64,000 bases of DNA from a virus. Every line of letters starts with the position of its first letter. Position 1 is the first letter of the stretch. The stretch spans positions 1 to 64,000 of the IMG/VR virus record IMGVR_UViG_3300044838_000071; one strand, given 5' to 3'. Below, piece by piece: positions 63,282 to 64,000 of this stretch. A program made the position numbers and the translations under genes. The notes below the pieces were generated by a model. It saw only the letters and a program-made list of their open reading frames with translations, did not search any database and was not told where the DNA came from.

Positions 63282-64000
63282 TCGCCACCTCCGGCGGGTT
63301 CGAGGGCGGTTTCCGCGCGCACGACGGGGCTGAGCTTCGTCTTCGCGCGGCCGAACTTCTTGACGTACACGCGTGCCTGCGCGCTCGAGACGCTGGACGC
63401 CGGCGCGAGCTGGAGGCGCAGCCGCGTCACGAGCTGCATGCTGGCGGCTGAGCCCACGCTCGCCGGCGCGAGTGGCACCGGTTGACGGCCCACGAGCGCC
63501 AGACTCGCCGAGCTCGCGCTGGCCGCCGGACTCAGCACGACCTCCGAGCGCGTGCGCAGCGCCATCGACGCGCCGCTTTTCGAGCCCGCCGTGGACATGT
63601 CGATGAACTGCGGCGTGTAGAGCGTCAGCGAGGCCGAGGACTGGCTGGCTGCGGCGGCGAGCGCGACCGTGACCGGATGGCTCAGCGTGGCGCTCGCCGA
63701 GCTTGAGCTGGCCGCGGGCGCCAATGGCAGTTTCGTCGGGGCGTGGACGCTGACCGACGCCGAGCTCTGGCCGGTGGCCGTCAACGACAGCTTCGGCGTG
63801 CCTCTGACGCTCGCCTGCGCGGCGCTGCTCGCCTGCGCCGCTGCGAGCGGCAGTCGCGGCGTGGCCGTCGGCTGTGCGCTCGCCGCGCTCGAGGCTTTCG
63901 CCGCAGCCAGCACCGCGAGGGCCTTGGCTGTGAACACGGCAGACGCCCCGCTCGAGGAGCCCGCCGCAGCCAGCCCGAGCTTCGGCGTGGCCCTGACGCC
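63278..64000 (-). CDS. virion protein made of 21-residue Ser/Ala repeats (partial)
   Basis: The frame enters from the right edge and ends at 63278. It is a series of about ten 21-residue units of the form (T/R)P-x-L-x-L-A-x-A-x-x-SS-A-S-x-x-L-x-x, for example PTKLPLAPAASSSSASATLSH. The alternation of strand-like and Ser-rich turns suggests a beta-solenoid or elongated fibre. The same unit occurs twice in the protein at 49065. The N-terminus is outside the window. Confidence 0.7.
   Translation of the reverse strand, partial: GVRATPKLGLAAAGSSSGASAVFTAKALAVLAAAKASSAASAQPTATPRLPLAAAQASSAAQASVRGTPKLSLTATGQSSASVSVHAPTKLPLAPAASSSSASATLSHPVTVALAAAASQSSASLTLYTPQFIDMSTAGSKSGASMALRTRSEVVLSPAASASSASLALVGRQPVPLAPASVGSAASMQLVTRLRLQLAPASSVSSAQARVYVKKFGRAKTKLSPVVRAETALEPAGGGE

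Noticed and set aside
1-64000. CRISPR array
   Set aside because: No series of regularly spaced direct repeats was found; the repeats seen are dispersed or two-copy.
1-64000. Integrated prophage with flanking host genes
   Set aside because: No integrase, attachment site or chromosomal housekeeping gene is visible, so a free phage genome is more likely.

Overview
The window is part of the genome of a tailed, long-tailed (siphovirus-type) bacteriophage. It is high in G+C, very densely packed, and most neighbouring genes are joined by ATGA or GTGA overlaps with many GTG starts. An actinobacterial host is the best guess, from the base composition, the many small zinc-ribbon proteins, the HGGxT small terminase and the secreted lysis-region proteins. 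A host among the Thermoleophilia (Solirubrobacter or Conexibacter relatives) is possible but only inferred. I see no integrase, attachment site, classical repressor, DNA polymerase, helicase or primase in these 64 kb.

Layout. The leftward (minus) strand carries the virion genes. Small and large terminase lie at the left end (3191 down to 417). The rest of the head and tail series starts beyond the right edge and runs leftward from 64000 to about 28800: a 21-residue-repeat protein, an XkdF-like protease, a glycosyltransferase/methyltransferase cassette, a scaffold-like protein, decoration and major capsid proteins, a neck connector, a 1783-residue tail spike, a GroES co-chaperonin, head-tail joining proteins, tail tube, two tail chaperone frames joined by a likely -1 frameshift, a 2067-residue tape measure with two cell-wall hydrolase domains, minor tail proteins, lysozyme, NlpC/P60-type lysin, several small membrane proteins, secreted proteins and an RlpA-like protein. 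No portal gene is visible. If the source contig is circular or permuted, the portal should lie between the right end and the terminase.

The remaining blocks look early or accessory. A rightward operon (3369-7254) starts behind a strong promoter overlapped by a perfect inverted repeat and encodes an ArdC-like antirestriction protein plus small proteins. A leftward operon of about 18 small genes (13132 down to 7260) has two ASCH-domain proteins, HTH proteins and zinc ribbons. A second leftward operon (17729 down to 14116) has a DNA methyltransferase. A rightward operon (18300-28674) has a possible annealing protein, a RecB/Cas4-like nuclease, a J-domain protein, an HNH-like protein and a RusA-like Holliday junction resolvase, so recombination and DNA processing are encoded while replication probably relies on the host or on genes outside the window.

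The genome is loaded with mobile endonucleases: six HNH genes (two of AP2-HNH type) and one LAGLIDADG gene, several lying against the transcription direction of their surroundings. Other notable features are two adjacent tRNA-Ser genes, a dispersed CCGGGCT-NYG-CCGGGCT repeat in six places, strong GC hairpins just upstream of two HNH genes, and two virion or lysis genes whose reading frames extend upstream of the first canonical start to an ATC or ATT codon behind a good ribosome binding site.
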